From Diphasiastrum complanatum (lineage: Eukaryota > Streptophyta > Lycopodiopsida > Lycopodiales > Lycopodiaceae): a stretch of DNA of 64,000 nt. The stretch covers positions 11,453,153-11,517,152 of the forward strand of contig CM055094.1 in NCBI GenBank assembly GCA_029204225.1. The letters run 5' to 3'. Every line of letters begins with the position of its first letter. The stretch's first letter is position 1. This document shows positions 10,482 through 21,630 of the stretch, one piece after another. The position numbers and the translations under genes are program-made. The notes beneath the pieces were generated by a model, which worked only from the letters and a program-made list of their open reading frames with translations, did not search any database and was not told the DNA's origin.

Positions 10482-11071
10482 GTTGAAGTGACCTGATCTT
10501 CTTCTTTCAACCTGTTCCAATGCACAAAGCACTCTCTTAAATGTCAAAAAATGAACTCAAGAAGATATCACAAAGATATGGAACCTCTCAAATTTCTTCT
10601 AGCACTTCTAACTAGAAAATTAACACATAGAATAGTGAAATCTTGATCAACCTATGATCTATCCTCGATCTAATGATTCTTGCCACTTCCTAAGATTGAA
10701 ACACACTCAAATGAAGTTCAGTAACCTCACAAACTAGAGATCCAATCAAAATTAGGGTTTTGACAAAATCACAAAAAATTGAATATCTCAAATTCTACAT
10801 GCAATTTCTAAAAAGTTCATATATATTCTTGTAGAGTCCAATGAGACCTACCTAAAGCACCAAATATCATCTAAATCCAGTAATACAAGTGTGAATTCGG
10901 AATTAATCAAGTTTATAACCCTATATTGAGTTTTGACCTACAAAAGATCAATTCTACACATGCAAAAATGCTGATTTTTGAGTAGAGATCAATCTAGCAT
11001 GCTCTAGCATTGGTAACTCCTCCAAATCTTTGCTAAAGATGGCTGATCCTTTCATAACCTGAAACACAAGA
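10482..11071 (-). other. 5' leader of the gag-protease element
   Basis: Untranslated sequence between gag and PBS. No open frame is supported. It does not obviously resemble the leader at 21631-22004. Confidence 0.5.
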
Positions 11072-11083
11072 GCTCTGATACCA
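11072..11083 (-). promoter_or_regulatory. Primer binding site (initiator Met tRNA)
   Basis: The plus strand reads GCTCTGATACCA immediately before the LTR TG. The element strand is TGGTATCAGAGC, the copia PBS. Confidence 0.9.
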
Positions 11084-11737
11084 TGTGAAGGATTTCAGAT
11101 CATTCAAGATCCAATCCATGTCCCTGATCTTTGGTTACAAAAAGGAGCAAACCAACAATCCTGCCAATGTAGAAAAATCAGCATCTACATACAAAATGAG
11201 ATGCAAACTCTAAGAGATATTGATAAAAAATGAACCAAAACATAAAATATGTTTAATGTCCGTACAATAACAGTACCCTACTGTATTTCACATGTGTGGA
11301 ACCGAAAATAACAAAATATGAGCATTCTACACACAAGATTGCAAGATAACACCAAGATAGTGCACCAATGAGTAGTAGAACCCAAAGAGGACCATGTATA
11401 ATGATGAAATCAGAGAGAGAAGAGAGAAGATGTGTCTCTCCACGAGTTACATCCTTTTATAGAGTTTTCAAACCCTATTTGGCCACTTGGATTTCCCTCC
11501 AAAATGTAAACCCTACTATTTTTGGGTCTAGATTCAATATACCCAAAGTTCAAATTTGAATCTCTCTCAAAATCGACTACCAACTTTCTCACACTTTCAA
11601 AAAGTGTTTATTGAATGTATTTTAAACTAATATAACTTCAAAAAGTCTATCTCTAAGTCTAAAATGAGTTTTGGCCTCTTATTGACAATTTACCAAAATG
11701 TGACTAAACTACACTAAACTAGTTGAAATCTCTCACA
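11084..11737 (-). repeat. 5' LTR, family B (654 bp)
   Basis: The plus strand starts TGTGAAGGATTTCAG and ends AAATCTCTCACA, giving TGTGA/TCACA inverted termini. It is homologous to the LTR at 50310-50942 and partly to 16850-17265. It carries a C-to-T decayed palindrome (CACATGTGTG near 11290), preceded by CCGTAC and CAGTAC. Confidence 0.88.
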
Positions 11738-12210
11738 GCTACTCCGACTCAAATTGGGGAGGAACAGTCTCAACCCAAAAATCTACCTCTGGGTGTTGTT
11801 TCTATCTCTTGTGGAACTCAAGGAGGCAAAAATTCAGTTGTTCTTTCTTTGACAGAGATAGGGTACATCACAACATGTCAAGCTTCAAAAGAAGCTGTAT
11901 GGATCAGGTTATTACTTCACGACTTACATCACACTTAGTTCAATGCTACCACCATTCTGTGTGAGAACTTGAGTTGTATTTCACTGTCACTGAATCCCAG
12001 ATTTCATGGCAAATCCAAGCACATAGAAATCCAATATCATTTCATTTAGGAGAAAAAAATTTCAAGGCAAGATCCTTCAATACTGTTCCACAACAGAAAT
12101 GGTCACAGACATCTTCACTAAAGCGCTTTCCAGGATCAAGCACCTGAAGTTCTTCAACATGTTGAACTTGACGAAGATACCAAGGCACCAACCGTGAGCT
12201 TAAGGGGGGC
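11738..12210 (+). pseudogene. copia RNase H C-terminal fragment, family C
   Basis: The plus strand reads CQASKEAVWIRLLLHDL, then in broken frames [18 protein letters not shown] and DIFTKALSRIKHLKFF, the C-terminal RNase H motifs of plant copia elements. It ends in a PPT, TTAAGGGGGGC, directly before an LTR start. The upstream part is cut by the family B LTR, so this is the insertion target of that LTR. Confidence 0.85.
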
Positions 12211-12835
12211 TGTTGAAAATTTAGCCCACAATTGTCTCCTTGGTGAATGACTATTTATATTTCAAGATTCTTCCTGCACGTTTATTGATCGTTGATCTAG
12301 GGTCAGGTGAAACCAATGTCTACTCATCTGATACCTATAGGAATCACAACTTAGACAACCAAACTATTTGAAGAACGACTATAACGGGCTTCTGGCTTAT
12401 CTCCAGCAAAGGGTAACCAATCCTATCATAATTTCAAGTTCAGATGTTAAGTTCAACAATTTGAAGTCATTGAAGACTTGGCCATCTTCAAGGACTTCCA
12501 AAAACTAGCATTATATATTTTACTTTTTTGACAGTCTGCAGAATTACACTAAGTGTCGCAACAATCTGCAGAAATACTCTAAGTGTCGCTACAATATGCA
12601 AAAATGAACTATGCTTTTAACAATGGCGGCTTTTCCTAAAAAATAACACTTCAGCATAGTTCAACAGTTCAACTACTTACAACAGTGTCGGCTTTTTGCC
12701 TTGAACTTCTTCAAGATTCATAAAGAACATGAACTGCAGACATGAAAAAAAATTAAAACTCCCAAAACTGACAATAGTCATAAATATTTATATCCAATGC
12801 ATTCAAGGAGTATTGTTCAAAAAATGGGTTCGAAC
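12211..12835 (+). repeat. 3' LTR, family C (right end approximate)
   Basis: It starts TGTTGAAAATTTAGCCC right after the PPT. The right end is not defined because no clear CA boundary or second copy is present. Another copia fragment begins by about 12840. The segment includes a repeated CTAAGTGTCGC motif at 12547-12590. Confidence 0.55.
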
Positions 12836-13140
12836 ATTACTTTGTGCTTCCTATTCTCCTCAGTCCAGTGGACTTGCATAGAGAAAGAACAGAACCTTAC
12901 TCGAATCTACCAAGTGCATGATCACTCATGCATCGTTGCCTAAATCCTTCTAGCAACATGATGTTTCGACAACAGCTTATTTGCAAAATCGATGCATAAC
13001 CAATTGTTTATCGAACAACAAAACTCCTTATGAAGTTTGGACTGGACCCAAACCTTCATTAAAGCATTTAAAAGTTTTCAAATGCACTGCCTATGCTCAT
13101 GTCCTCTGTTGATGATATTATTTTTGGGAAAGCCAAATTT
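12836..13140 (+). pseudogene. copia integrase C-terminal fragment, heavily decayed
   Basis: Frame-shifted translation gives NNKTPYEVWTGPKPSLKHLK and VFKCTAYAHV, the integrase C-terminal region, followed by VDDIIFG, the RT active-site region. The integrase and RT parts are adjacent, so intervening pol sequence has been deleted. Confidence 0.7.
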
Positions 13141-16100
13141 ACTATTACTAAATATATTGATGCTTTAATTTGGCATGTCATTAAGCTATCTCTTATGTGA
13201 TATTTAGGATCTGCAAGAAATCAACCAATTTTTGTAGACATTGAGCATACCGTACCCTCACTCATTTATCATGCATTTTCTCATTTATCATATGGGTTTT
13301 ATAAGTTATATTAGTTGCAAGAAAATTATGTTTATGGTTGTAAGTAAACATACCTTTTAATCTATTTGTAATTTTCATATCATGAAGTTTTATGTTTTTT
13401 TAGACCTCTACGACATTGATTGAAGCCTTCAAAGATGGTATGTCTAAGTGAGACTATTATGCTCTTCATTTTTCCCATTACAATTCATGTACTATGAATC
13501 TCAAGTAGTTTCTAGTTGTTTATTGCATCAAACATAAGTACTTGACAAACCCAAAAGACAAAAATGATCACCACAATGTGGATTGAGTATTACAAGGAAT
13601 GTTATTCTTTAATTGGATTGTTGAAAATTTCAATTCTTTGAAGCACAAAACTATATGCCATCCAAATCATGTCAAACTTGAATTGATATATATAAAAGGA
13701 GATAATATGTTAATGTCTCGATAACGTGCTATCTACAACAGTCCTACAATGCACATAGTCATAGGTGAGCAAGCATGTTCTCCATTGAGTGGAAACTTAA
13801 CCTAAATGTACAACAAGAATTGTTTCAAGTTTCAATATGAAAGTACTTTATTCTTTTGTGTGTCCATATGACCTCACTCATTAAATTGCAAAAGTAAGTG
13901 AGAGGAGTGGTCAATTTAACAAAGACTCAACTATTGTCTCTTTTTATTTACACCTCTTTTAGTTTGAAATGTGATCCTAGAAAAATAAAGGAAAAAAGCA
14001 TGTCAATGTAATGGTCATACACAAACATATTGGCTGTAATGAAGACATCACTACAATTTTGTGCCCTTTTAGACATGATTGTCTCTTAGAATTTGGTAGA
14101 GGCATTAATGTTGCGTATTGTGACCTATTTTTGTTGAGATATTTTTGTGTGTATTGTTGGTCAACTTGAGACAATTAGAATATAGATCCAACAACATCCA
14201 AAAGATTTCTATGAAATTATCCAATATCTTTGGAGGTCACAATTAGAAGTGTTGACATCTTGTGCTTCAATTTTTGACCTTGACAAGACATAAAAAATTG
14301 ACCTTGACAACATCAGATTGGGCAATACATTATATTATATAATGTGCTTTTCACAAAAATGATATATACTTTTCCATCAAACTTGCACTTCTAGTTTGAA
14401 CTCTTACAATTTTTAATGGTACTAAAAAACAATGTCTTAAGAGGGTATCTGAATATGGACATTACTTGGTGTTTGGAAATATTCTTAGTCTTAAGAGATA
14501 CCTTTGCAATAAAAATATTATGAGAACATACAATGCATGAGCTTACATGAACAATGTCTCCTTAAAAAATGCCTATTGAAAGATAAAGTCATCCAAGACT
14601 TTCATGCACAATGCCTTTTTTTCCCCCTCATAAATCAATTATATATATTTGTACAATTGGACACAATGCCACACTCAAAATTTTAGACAAGTGTAGTAGT
14701 TCATTCGAAATCTTGGATGCCCAAGTCTACCTAGGAAATTTTGATGCTAGACCTTTGAGTCAAGGTTATCATTATGATGCTTCTTGTGGACCACAAGGAA
14801 ACATTTATGAGGAACATAATAGTATGATTATTAGCATCATATTTCTTTCTTACACACTTCCAAAATATTATATTTGGGTTAGTTAAAGTTCCATAAAGGT
14901 GCAAAATAATATATATTTTGAGTTCCCAAACTACAATTTTGGAGATAGGAATTAGGATGGACAACCAAATATGCTACATGTTTTTGGTCAAGTACATAAA
15001 ATATATCCAAAATATTTGGAGTGCTTAGGACAAATTGGTTCTCTTAATTGTTTCTCTCTTTGTGGAAGTTTACATAAGTCTATGCAAATGTGTAGTCTAG
15101 TTATTACAAAAGAATTCAAAGGAGACTAGACTAGTGATACACTTTGGACACCACAATCACCTTGATTGTCACATGTGATCAAAGAAAGACTAAACATTAT
15201 AATAGATTCGATCCTTTTTGTTATGTTGTTGTTGGTGTTGTGATTGTTGTCTTTTTTTATATTTTGTAAATCTCCTTAAATATTCTTCTCATCTGGGGCA
15301 TGTTAATGTTTGTCATTTTTTGAGTTCATGTGCAAATGATGGAGGTCACTAGGTTTGTTGGTTAATTGATTGTTGAAGTCTTACCCTCCATGGTTTTTCA
15401 GGTACCACTAATTCTTGGTTGAATTGTATGTGTTTACTTTGCAATACTTTATTGGCTTGCTCAAAGGCTTTGTTTTTATCTACAATGTGACTTTTGTTGA
15501 GTTTATCTTCATTCAACTTGTTGGATTTTGTTGAGTCTCCATGGTGTAGAGGCAATTTGAGTCATTAAAAAAAAAAATTCCTATATTTGCAAGACTTTAA
15601 GTTTATTTTCAGAAGATTTTCTTTCAAGCTTATGGCCTTTCAATAACAATATACCTATCTATTTTTCAAAGCCCCAAAATAATGGCATGTATAGTAGTGG
15701 TTAGCTTAAAACATCTTGTTACAAAGTTATGATAGTGACTTGTTACAAAAAGTACTTTACGATGAGATGAAGAGACAAGGTACTAGTATTAAATTTTCAT
15801 GTACATAAGATACTTAAAAAAAATAGGGACAATCACCTAGTTCTTGTCATGAATCAATGGCTATGACTAGGTGTCAAAAATGTCTTTATGTTGTTCTTGC
15901 AACATTAACCATGCCATCTACCATATTGCATTCTAAATCTTGTATAGCTTCTTCAAATTCTTCTACTCATATCATAAGTTCACTTTGGAGTTGTCAATCT
16001 CTTACTAGATTTCCACCTCTCCCAAGCAGATTAGTGAGTTGCCCCTGATTTGAGAAAAAATCCCATACTAGATTGTTTTTAGCAGATGGATCATGATTTT

Positions 16101-16849
16101 TTATAGGAGTACACTCTAGATTTATCCTCCATTCAATCCTGTTGTACATCAATTACATCCATTGATTGGTGAATTTTCTTATAGTAAGCCTGAATATAGA
16201 TGTAACCTTCTTTGTCTTCTATCTTGCATTTGAAATTGGCATAGATCCTATTTAGCTAGTTGGCTAATTTCACATGGAGCTTCAACATGACAAGTCCTTT
16301 TCCAAAGGGATTCTAGTTCTCATTGGGATTCATGGTCTCGTTGGGTCTTGATACTGAAGGTTATCTATGATTCACAATTTGAGACAATCAATTGACAGTT
16401 GATGTTTTGGAATTTTAATTCCACTCCAAACTCTTTGCACATCATAGAACTATACTTGTCAAATTCAAGTAGGATTTGAAGGTCTATAGTTTTACTCATG
16501 ATTCGAGCTATAGAGAACATAATTTGAATGTCTGTATTTTTTTCTCAAAAGTAGAACAATAGGCCATCCAAATTTGGAGGTTCGCATACTTACTCAAGAT
16601 TCGAGCATAAGGATCCATAAAACCTTGCTTGAACATCTTTCAATTTGATGGATTCTCTTTTATTCAAATTTGAATCTAATTCGACACTTCTTCAATTCAA
16701 ATATTTTTTTATTCAAATTTGAACCTTATTTGAATATCCAACCAGTATTCTCCAACACTAGAAGAAATAGAGAGTGTAGTAGGTTGTGGGTCCCACATAG
16801 CCCATTTCTCAACATGTTACATGTTTAATCGAGCCTTAGGGCCCACCTA
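13141..16849. other. AT-rich, no gene recognised
   Basis: About 3.7 kb of AT-rich sequence with only short, low-complexity open frames on either strand. No RT, integrase, transposase or tRNA motif was seen. Around 16490-16610 a motif like TACTCAAGATTCGAGC occurs twice about 97 bp apart. Old, decayed transposon sequence is the likeliest content. Confidence 0.5.
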
Positions 16850-17265
16850 TATACTACATGATATACAAAATGACCAATTACCAAATAGAAATTGGCATCA
16901 TATAAATGTGCACATCTTCCATGATACCATGTATGCAAAATACATTCTTTTGTTGCAAGGGCTTCTCAAATATAGCTAGAAGATAGAAATCACTATTTTA
17001 TGCATGCTAGGACTTAGAAATGCACAAAGATCTGATCATAAGATATAAACACTTAGATATGACTTAGTATTGTCCCTGTTCATACATCAGTAGTAAAGTA
17101 TTATACTTCACACGTGTGAAAGCTAGATCATCCATAAAATCAACATTCTACACATAGAAACTCAAGATATCAAGAGAGAAACACATGAGATTGGGGACAT
17201 AGAGACACAAGAGATGTATTCTCCACAAATTAACAAACTTTGATGATAATTTCTTCATGCAGGTA
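16850..17265 (-). repeat. Family B-like LTR fragment
   Basis: 17060-17200 parallels the central part of LTR B: a GTAGTAAAGTATTATACTTC-like run, the palindrome CACACGTGTG at 17109-17118, then AACATTCTACACA and an AAGATATCAAGAG-like run. LTR ends are not recognisable. Orientation is taken from alignment to LTR B. Confidence 0.5.
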
Positions 17266-17578
17266 CAACTATTTTTACACCTCTGATATATCATAACATT
17301 TTTTGTTGGTCAAAATTCTTTTACAACTTTCCAGCCTTATTTCCGTACAATTCAAAACTCTCACTGGGTAGGGTCTTGACTTGTGATTGGACAGTGCTTG
17401 CTGCCCGCAAGTTTTTCAATTGTCGAAGACTTGACACTTGTTGTTAGCATAAGTCTATTTTGAAGTAACCATAGCTAGACTAACATATGTGATTTGGGGA
17501 AGATGATGAACATTTGTTGAAATTTGGTATATTATTCTCATACTTGTATGATCCTCTTTTTGTTGAAAACTTTGCTAT

Positions 17579-18290
17579 TCATCTTGGCATAGCTTTGTGA
17601 TGGCTTCTTATAGTCGTTGACCATGAAGTAATATTGCGATATAAAATACAATCTTTTGGACATGCATGATATTGCTTGTAGTCCATCCCGATGTTAGACA
17701 ACATCTTTCGTGCCTCATCTCTTGTCTCAGGCATGATATTCCCTTCTGGGAGAATTTTGTTTTTCAATAGTCTGTATATGACAAAAGAAGTCATTGTAAA
17801 AAAATTATCACTCGATGTCCAAATTGTAAATTTTGTTTCAAAGCAAAAATGACAAGTAGATGAAAAAAAGTTTACTCAAATAATGATGTGAGGCTTTGGT
17901 CACCCATCTATATTTGGCTTGAAGATTTAATAGAAGTAGAGAAGTCGCCAAACGAGATGTCTTTGCTCCAAGATACAATGTGGTCTTTGATTCTTCTCAC
18001 AATTTCTTTTCTTCTTTAGACAAAAGTGCCTCCTCATCTTGTTCATTGTGTCTAGCTGCACTATTGTTCTCGTACATATCATTCAACATGTCTCCCATGG
18101 CTTCAAATTTATCATTCATTGTAAGCTCATTTTCATCGTTGGAACTTGTTTGCAAAGAAGTAGATCTAGATGAGCTAGATTCAGATGCATTAGTCTCTTG
18201 ATTAATGCGCTCATCAATTTCCATCATCTCTTTTAAGCCTTGACATAGACGACGAGGTAATTGCTTTATATGAGGACCGTTGTATTGCAT
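17579..18290 (-). pseudogene. CACTA (En/Spm) TNP2-type transposase N-terminal part
   Basis: On the minus strand, 18290-17997 reads an acidic segment (DKFEAMGDMLNDMYENNS). 17996-17880 continues as LYLGAKTSRLATSLLLLNLQ and WVTKASHHYLS. 17794-17579 gives ILPEGNIMPETRDEARKML and HACPKDCILYRN. That order (LYxGxK, the W-SHxxL stretch, LPxxxxEAxK, HxCPxDCxLY) is the N-terminal part of plant TNP2/Transposase_21 proteins. An intron or a disrupted segment separates the last two blocks (about 17880-17795). The catalytic DDE half is absent. TNP2 cuts and integrates the element through its CACTA termini, and none were found here. Confidence 0.78.
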
Positions 18291-18369
18291 TCGTCGTCTA
18301 CGTCGACCATTACGAGGATTATTGTCTCCAACACTAAATGAGGATGAAGAATCCTATATATCAAAATAA

Positions 18370-18511
18370 CAAAAAGTAGGCTGAAACAATGCTTGATAAA
18401 CATTTCCTCCCAATACTTGATAGATCTAAATGTTGCATATGAATATATATTATCTCTTAGTTTAAAAAGTATGAACATACCAATGTATCTATTAGACAGA
18501 TTTGTTAACAT
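18370..18511 (-). pseudogene. Decayed second copy of the SET-like C-terminus
   Basis: The minus strand reads SIKYWEEMFIKHCFSLL, matching SIRFGEELFIKYSFNRLL of the larger frame at 18716-19417. The nucleotides align too: 18379-18440 against 18760-18824, and TAAACATCTAGGC at 18597 against CAAACATTTGGGT near 18740. It is a partial tandem duplication lying between the SET-like frame and the transposase. Confidence 0.6.
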
Positions 18512-18715
18512 TCAATGAACTCAAAAAATTGCACGCTTCTACATATTTACATATTTATGAATTTCACATTCATTAGCTTTCACTTACTATCTTATGTAAA
18601 CATCTAGGCAAATGACGAATAATGCTCCTAACATTTGACATATTTAATGACACAAACCAAATACAATCAAGATGCATGGATTATAGATCTCTACATATCA
18701 ACAAAATTTATATCT

Positions 18716-19417
18716 TCACATTTGACTTATTGTCTTTTGCAAACATTTGGGTAGAAGACGGTTGAAACTGTACTTGATGAACAATTCCTCCCCAAACCTG
18801 ATAGATCCACAGACCATTACATAAGTGCCCTTTACATTCCTAGTAAAATATTCTTCTTTTCCATTGGTGCGTTCTTCAAAATCACAATTTGTCAATAGAG
18901 GGTGGCCAATGGAACTATTTATATATACAACAATGTTTCCATGCACATCTGGACGTCCATCAATGTATGTACAATTTTCCCTTGAGATGTTGCCTCCTTG
19001 CATGCGTTGCTCCTCTAAAGAACAAGCATTTGGATTCAAGCCATATACTTGCATCCTCCATTGGTGACGACACAAAGCATGCCAATCACCCCAATTGTAT
19101 TGAGGTCCTGCATATGGCATCAATGTCACAACACTATTTAAAGGGACCTCAATACTACTCAATGCAAAAAGGCCCAAACCAGCCTCAGGAAAGTGTTCAC
19201 TAGGCATGATCATGTACATTCGACCCCAATATGTAAATGGTGTTCCATTTAATGGTAATGGTGATTGGAGTGGCCAACACGAATATCTACTTCTAATAAA
19301 AGTTTTTACTAATGGTTGCAAGCTAGGTGGAAGAGGAAAGTTAGACAAAGAACCTAGAATGTCTTTTGACACATCAATAGTGCGTAGTAATTTGCAATTA
19401 TCTTTCAAACTAGTCAT
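18716..19417 (-). CDS. SET-domain-like protein in CACTA context
   Basis: A 233-codon frame. An N-terminal PLPPSLQPLVKTFIRSRYSC part is followed by a region resembling a SET fold: GLGLFALSSIEVPLNSVVTL (the GxG-F-A strand pair), VVYINSSIG with TNCDFEE (position of the NHSxxPN motif), and FGEELFIKYSF (position of GEELxxDY with the catalytic tyrosine). SET domains transfer methyl groups from S-adenosylmethionine to lysine. Here NH is replaced by NS and DY by KY, so activity is doubtful. The open frame suggests fairly recent decay or constraint. It lies on the same strand as, and upstream of, the TNP2 fragment. SET assignment is by motif order only. Confidence 0.55.
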   Translation of the reverse strand: MTSLKDNCKLLRTIDVSKDILGSLSNFPLPPSLQPLVKTFIRSRYSCWPLQSPLPLNGTPFTYWGRMYMIMPSEHFPEAGLGLFALSSIEVPLNSVVTLMPYAGPQYNWGDWHALCRHQWRMQVYGLNPNACSLEEQRMQGGNISRENCTYIDGRPDVHGNIVVYINSSIGHPLLTNCDFEERTNGKEEYFTRNVKGTYVMVCGSIRFGEELFIKYSFNRLLPKCLQKTISQM

Positions 19418-19449
19418 AATACGTCCAAGATGTGTTCTCTTTTTTAAAT

Positions 19450-19984
19450 CTTCTTCGGCTGAATCATCCGAGAGAAGAGCTTCCGAAGATGCCCCTTCCC
19501 AAGAATCGTGTAGTGTTTATTATGATTTTAATCCATGTGGTGGAGTTATAAAAAATATGCGTGGCAATGTAGTTCATGCCCGTTTGCGTGATTTAGTTGT
19601 TTTATATTTTGGTAAAGATTACATGATTGATTGGTCCTCCCAATCGCTTGAAGACAAAAATAAAATAATAGAGACTTTATATTTTGAATTCCCTCAATCC
19701 AATGCTTTTAGTAGGACTTGGGCCTTGAATACAATGTGCCTTTGGATTTGAAACAAAAGACAATTGATGAGAAGAGTCGTGAGGAATCCCACGAAGCCTG
19801 GATGGTGCTCCAAAAGGGATTGGAGGAAGGTGAAAGAGAAATTGTTGCAAAACAATCCCCATAATTATGAACAACAACGTAGGGCCACCGCCGAGAGGCT
19901 CTTAAAACATGGCCAAAGTCACTTGGGATTGGGAGGAAGGGGTAATCTAGAGGCCCACTTTGTAAGTGCAATAGTTTTTAGTAT
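19450..19984 (+). pseudogene. Plant transposase-like (CACTA accessory) fragment
   Basis: The plus strand first reads GGVIKNMRGNVVHARLRDLV, then YMIDWSSQSLEDKNKIIETL and YFEFP. In a second frame it reads KPGWCSKRDWRKVKEKLLQN, RRATAERLLKHGQSH and LGLGGRG. The pattern of a W before K-IIxxLxxxF, then a later W and an H-x-x-G-S/G region, resembles plant En/Spm accessory or Transposase_24-type proteins. It points the opposite way to the transposase fragment. At about 19985 it joins copia RT sequence abruptly. Confidence 0.45.
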
Positions 19985-20985
19985 GATTCTGGTAATGATC
20001 TAGATGGAATTAGAGATGTAAAAATTGCTTTAGCAAAAGAGTTTAAGATGGTAGATCTCGGCCTATTGAGCTTCATTCTTGGAATAGAGGTTATTAGAGG
20101 ATGTGATTTTAGCTTCATTTGTCAATCTAAATATGCTACATCCATCCTAGATAGATTTGGAATGAGGAATTGTAAAGGCATTGAGACACCAATGGAGCAA
20201 CATGTAAAAGCATCTATTGGTTGTGATGAAGCATCCTTTGAGGACATCACATTATATAGAAGGCTTATTAGCTCCTTGATCTATTTAACTATAACTAGAC
20301 TTGATCTTAGTTATAGTGTTGGAAAGTTAAGCCAATTCATGCAAAGTCCTCTAGTTTCACATTGGAAGATGGCCATAAGAGTTCTTAGATACATTTCATT
20401 CACTAAGAATTTTGGTATTTTGTATAGAGGAACTAATCTTGGCTTAAGAGCCTATAGTGACTCAGATTTTGCAGGTGACAAAGTGGATAGAATATCAACA
20501 AGTGCCTTTGCCATCTTTCTATGTGATGGAGTAGTATGATGGCTTTCCAAAAAGCAAGATACCATCTCCCTATCTTCCACATAATCCGAATACAAGGCCT
20601 TGACATCAACATGCAAGGAGGTCTTGTGGCTCAAAAGGCTATTGGTGGAGCTTCATGTCATGGAGGAGGAAATCCCTATCATCTATTGTGACAGCCAATC
20701 AGCCCAATCACTTGCAACTAATCCTACATTCCATGCAAGGAGCAAACACATCGAAATTGCTCATCATTTTGTGAGGGAAAAAGTGCAAGCTAAAGAGATC
20801 AAGCTCCAACACGTGCCATCATCAAGTTTCTTGGCTGATTTGTTTACTAAACCTTTACCTAAAGATTCATTTGTCAAGCTTAGATCTTCAATTGGAGTTA
20901 TTGATAAAAGCATTGTGATCTCCAAGGCTAGATTTGAGGAGGAGTGTGAAAAATTGCCTACATTGGCAAATCTAGCCATGTAGAA
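19985..20985 (+). pseudogene. copia RT C-terminus and RNase H, family A (copy A2)
   Basis: The sequence starts at GNDLDGIRDVKIALAKEF, just after where YVDD should be, and is almost the same as the intact family A element at 51396-57373. It reads through TPMEQHVKAS, DLSYSVGKLSQFMQSP and YSDSDFAGDK (RNase H catalytic aspartates), then DSQSAQSLATNPTFHARSKH and DLFTKPLPKDSF. Stops occur at about 20538 and 20583. The frame runs through the PPT GAGGAGGAG and 13 codons into the LTR, ending ANLAM at about 20983. Confidence 0.92.
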
Positions 20986-21630
20986 TATTGTACATTTTGT
21001 CAATATTGTTTGTTGATTACTTGAATGGCCAAAGTGCCACTTGTACATACACACCTAAAGTAGGTTACCACGAGTCAAGAGGAGTGGTTGTGTCTATTTG
21101 GTAGTGATTCCTACTTTGTAGGATCTAGACCATGATTTATGATGAGATTTGTACCTACCATGCACCTACCAAGCATGACTCTTGCATCTAGGCTAGGGTT
21201 TTCACATTAGGGCAAGAAAGTGGAGTCTACTTTCTTATTATATGCTGGATTTTCACCTAACTTTGCAAAGGAAGTGTGTTTTACTATGTATTTCCATTCT
21301 CCATAGTGAGAAGATAGAAACTTTTTGGAGCCTCAAGGAGAAACTCTAGTTTCCTCTCATTGTATGGTGATTACTCTTGATTTCCAATGAAACCCAGCTT
21401 TGGCAGTTTGTAAACACTGTCTACAAGCAGTACTACAGCCTTATTTTCACATGTGTGGAGTTGGATTATACTATTTGATCAATGCTTTGATTGTCTCTAC
21501 TTGTTTCCTATCAAGCTACTAGATCTTGTTTTCTGATGACTAGTTTCTGATAGATTGTTTAACAAGCATACAATCACCTTGTGGATCATTCAAAGATCCA
21601 TTTATGGTCCTTAGTACTGTACTTTTTACA
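20945..21630 (+). repeat. 3' LTR, family A, copy A2 (686 bp)
   Basis: It begins TGTGAAAAATTGCC after the PPT and ends TACTTTTTACA, one substitution from the TTTTCACA expected from copy A1. It is homologous to 51396-52086 and 56699-57373. The palindrome is decayed here to CACATGTGTGG near 21449. No intact element or target duplication can be assigned because the 5' half is missing. Confidence 0.9.

Larger units (their letters stand above)
6706..11737 (-). mobile_element. Chimeric or non-autonomous gag-protease LTR element with an unrecognised ORF
   Basis: Minus-strand order: 5' LTR (11084-11737), PBS, leader, gag, CCHC knuckle, protease, an unrecognised coding region (about 9210-7661), a PPT-like tract, and a 3' LTR (6706-7537). 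Integrase, RT and RNase H are all absent. The two LTRs belong to different families and the flanks (TAGAG at 6701-6705, GCTAC at 11738-11742) do not match. It is therefore a recombinant, two abutting truncated elements, or a mosaic non-autonomous lineage that would need pol supplied in trans. Confidence 0.7.

Noticed and set aside
17340-17360. CACTA terminal repeat (CACTGGGTAGG)
   Set aside because: It lacks the CACTA start, has no partner at the other end of the transposase region and no 3-bp duplication.
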